From assembly GCA_030144725.1 (NCBI GenBank), contig JASKMD010000017.1, positions 10,802,036-10,866,035 of the forward strand: a stretch of 64,000 nucleotides of DNA, read 5' to 3'. The notes under the pieces were generated by a model. The model was not told where the DNA came from, ran no database searches, and worked only from the letters and a program-made list of their open reading frames with translations. This document shows, piece after piece, positions 61,517 to 64,000 of this stretch. Source of the DNA: Haematococcus lacustris. Lineage: Eukaryota; Chlorophyta; Chlorophyceae; Chlamydomonadales; Haematococcaceae. A program made the position numbers and the translations under genes. The first letter of the stretch is position 1. Every line of letters begins with the position of its first letter.

Positions 61517-63425
61517 AAATCAGGTCCCACAAGGTCAGGTAAAATGGCTCGATAAAATGTACCGTCACTTTTTGTCGCGTATACTGAACTCCAAGAGGTC
61601 AAACCGCGACGCCCCGCTGCGGCGTGGTGCTCCGCAGCTTGGCCTGCGAGGGACGGGCTAAAGTCAACATTGCCCCCCTCCGCGGTATCCTGGCACCAGT
61701 GACTCCTTGCACCCTGACGGTAGTGCACATGAATCAACAACGCCGCAACGACGAACGTGGTAGAGCGGTCACTAGTCGGTCGGTCGGCGTGCCGCGATGG
61801 GGTGCCGGCATGCAAATCTGCAGTGCTGTTTTTGAGGTCGATTTGCTGCTTGTTGCTGCTACGCATCCGTCTGGTTTCTGCGCCCTAGCTTTGGGGTATG
61901 CTCATAGCTCCTACGGGAAGGATCTGCAGTGTGTTACATCTGCCCTGCGCAGGTTGGGAGGCTCATGCAATTACAGTTAGTTGAAACCTCATTTCTGGGC
62001 AGGCACTACATCAAACGCTGTGCTGACCTCATGTGGAGATGCAAGCGGTCTGCCCCAAGAACTTCATCTACTTTGATTGCGGTATCCTTAAGATTATCAC
62101 CCATACATACGCCCAGACATACCTAGCATGCTCATGTCTAAAGTACCCCATCATCTCGCGCTCACTAGGCTGCGAAAGTAGATGAGATTGTTCTGGTTCC
62201 TCCAAGCTACCACCAGCGTTCATCAGCGGCGCAAATTATGCAGACTGGCGGCCATTGATAGCGATGGCACCCCGCACTAAGCGTAGTAAGAATAGGAAGG
62301 ATTGGAAAGCATAGGACAGCAGAGGATAGCATAGGAAAGCATAAGAAAGCATAGGAAGCTTTCGTCGTTCATCAGCCCTCTCAATAATGTCGTCGAAGGA
62401 GAGACCAGAAAAAAACAGTTACTTCGGACATGCTGCCTGCAGCTCGTAGTATATGCTTTGATGTGGTGGAGGAGTAGGGCCATTGCAACGCTTAGGTATG
62501 TTGCGAGCGAGCTGCGGCAGCCCGATGCGAGATGCGAGCCACCCGGTTACCCGACATAACCGCCGGCCCTCGCGCTAGTGCTGTTGTAGACCGTACCTAC
62601 TGGCCACCGCTTGAAAAAGAACGCCGCATCCATCTACAGTAACCTTGCCACCTGGACACTTGTCGACACTGGTGGGCGCCCAGGCCGTGCAGGCCCTTTG
62701 ATGCAGTAGGCATATCGGGAAGGCTCGCTGATCACGGCTGTGTAAGCGCGGCATCAAATGGCTCACGGTACACTTTGCCAAACAGACCTTGTGGGACCTG
62801 ACCATAAACAATAGCAACGCGAGGCAGCAACATATACTAAGGATATTTTTGACTGAGTGGCTGCGAAGATACGGGCTTCCTATCACAGGGGGGTGGTTTT
62901 CAGCTAGTTGGGAACGCCTGACTCTCACCCATCACCCCACCACTCAAGCGACCGCTCCTACCACCCTTTCCCCCATTTCTGCAGCCAGCCAGCTTGCTAT
63001 CTCTACCTTTTGGCTTCACCTACAAGACTTCACCCTAGCCCATCCCAACCCTCCTGGCTGGAACCTCCCCCATCCCCATCCCTTCATCTCTACTCAAGAC
63101 GGATCCCTTAGTGTCACTTTCCCGGTTACTCCTCCTAGTCCCTCTGACTCATAACGTGTTTCACTCCCCTCTCCTTTCTAGCCCTCCTAGCTTTTGCGTC
63201 CTTACTAGCCCTCCAACCTTTTGCGTCCCTTGCTCCTCCGCTTCTCTGGCTTCTCCGCTTCTCGAGGTCTCTCACACGCTCCCTTTAGCTCCCTTCCCCT
63301 TCCTTCTCTGAGTTCTTTCTCTCCTAGGTAGTTCCCCTTCTCTTTCCCTTTTTCTCTGTTCTCTCCTAAGTCTTGGCTTGTATCCACCCGAGCCCTACCT
63401 CCTTAGTGTAACAACAACTACTACT
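61517..63425. other. Region upstream of the Fanzor gene
   Basis: The first ~200 bp should hold the Fanzor promoter; no clear motif. 62290-62360 holds a GGAAAGCATA-type ~10-bp repeat. 62900-63410 is strongly pyrimidine-rich on the plus strand, with overlapping frames of low credibility. No terminal inverted repeat for a Fanzor-carrying element was identified. Confidence 0.45.
62290..62360. repeat. ~10-bp tandem repeat (GGAAAGCATA)
   Basis: Six to seven imperfect units upstream of the Fanzor gene. Confidence 0.75.
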
Positions 63426-63529
63426 ACCAAGCAAACTCTGGGGCCGGGGTACCATGGCAGCTTGCATGGAATGTAGCATTGCGGATTTCATCGGACATAG
63501 AATAAGGTTACTGGGCGATGAGTGTTACA
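63426..63529 (+). repeat. 104-bp direct repeat, copy 2 (SEC-C gene leader)
   Basis: Covers the probable 5' untranslated region and start codon of the gene at 63518; see 58310-58414. Confidence 0.9.
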
Positions 63530-64000
63530 GGCAGCGCAGCTAAGCGGGCTATCCACCCGGCAAGCGTGACTCGCCGCAGTCCAGCTGCTGCTGCCAAGGG
63601 AGGTTTTGGCGTAAAGTCAGCACCCCAATCGAGGACTCAAGCTCCTGTAACACCTCCCGAGCCCTGTCCCTGCGCGTCTGGCCGAAACTACAAGGTGTGT
63701 CCATGCTTTGGTATGCCAACCAGGGCACTGTGCAAAGCTACTTCGTCTCCTATCAAAAGAACACGAGAAAGGCTATGCTGATGCACATGGGGCACCTGGT
63801 GCCATTGCAGAAGTGCTGTGGTCCCATTCATGCGGGCACAGCCAAGGCAGCAACAGCTGAGGCCACACTGCGAGCCCGCTTTTCAGGCTTCATCAAGGGC
63901 AAAGATCAATTCATCATAGACGGAACACACCCCAACTTCTTAACCAGTCACTACGAGGGTATGACACCAGAGGTGCGCCCCTGGCAGCCTACCAACAGTG
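63518..64000 (+). CDS. SEC-C / YchJ-like protein, 5' part (runs off the window)
   Basis: Exon 1 is 63518-63694 (59 codons, donor AAG/GTGTGT); exon 2 starts at 63811 after TTGCAG, phase 0, and continues to about 63967 or beyond the window. The N-terminus is rich in Ala, Ser, Arg, Lys and lacks acidic residues, like a plastid or mitochondrial leader. PCPCASGRNYK plus KCCGPIHAG across the junction forms a SEC-C zinc motif (CXCX8-9CC), followed by AATAEATLRARFSGFIKGKD and a THP motif, the arrangement of the YchJ/UPF0225 family (SEC-C plus NTF2-like fold). The molecular role of this family is poorly known. The gene continues past the window end. Confidence 0.8.

Overview
The window looks like nuclear DNA of a chlorophyte green alga, probably a volvocalean such as Haematococcus or a relative. 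This is inferred from GC-rich, intron-dense genes with GT-AG splice sites, a Pro/Ser cell-wall-type stalk, plastid-type leaders, and very heavy low-complexity and mobile DNA. No rRNA, tRNA or CRISPR array was found. Multi-exon models below were built by hand; where I say the phases agree, each exon end and the next exon start keep one reading frame.

Layout. 0.07-3.2 kb: a 5'-truncated LINE (minus) cut by a hAT-type element with a perfect 8-bp target duplication. 3.3-3.9 kb: a second terminal-inverted-repeat element. 5-27 kb: a large minus-strand receptor-like kinase gene (signal peptide at 26.9 kb, modular ectodomain, Pro-rich stalk and membrane segment at 14-15 kb, complete kinase domain in eight exons at 10.3-5.0 kb). 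Its introns are full of hexamer, tetramer and 20-bp arrays and decayed Fanzor copies. 27.2-28.8 kb: two nested hAT-type elements, each with a perfect 8-bp target duplication. 29.0-33.3 kb: a complete ten-exon gene for a probable plastid protein with a CBM20 starch-binding domain. 35.2-37.6 kb: a minus-strand NYN-domain gene interrupted by a Fanzor relic, divergent from an uncharacterised 436-codon frame at 38.1-39.4 kb. 41.46-55.44 kb: a near-perfect 14-kb palindrome with a 10-bp spacer, each arm carrying a sulfotransferase gene without its 5' part. 58.6-61.5 kb: an apparently intact five-exon Fanzor (eukaryotic TnpB-type RNA-guided nuclease) gene of about 795 codons. 63.5 kb to the end: start of a SEC-C/YchJ-like gene whose 5' leader is duplicated on the far side of the Fanzor locus.

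The most notable system is the Fanzor family: one intact copy with all three RuvC acidic residues plus about a dozen decayed copies from at least two subfamilies. The decayed copies share a conserved non-coding tail that ends at the same point, a candidate guide-RNA region and element end. The palindrome is the other outstanding feature and may be a true inverted duplication or an assembly artefact.
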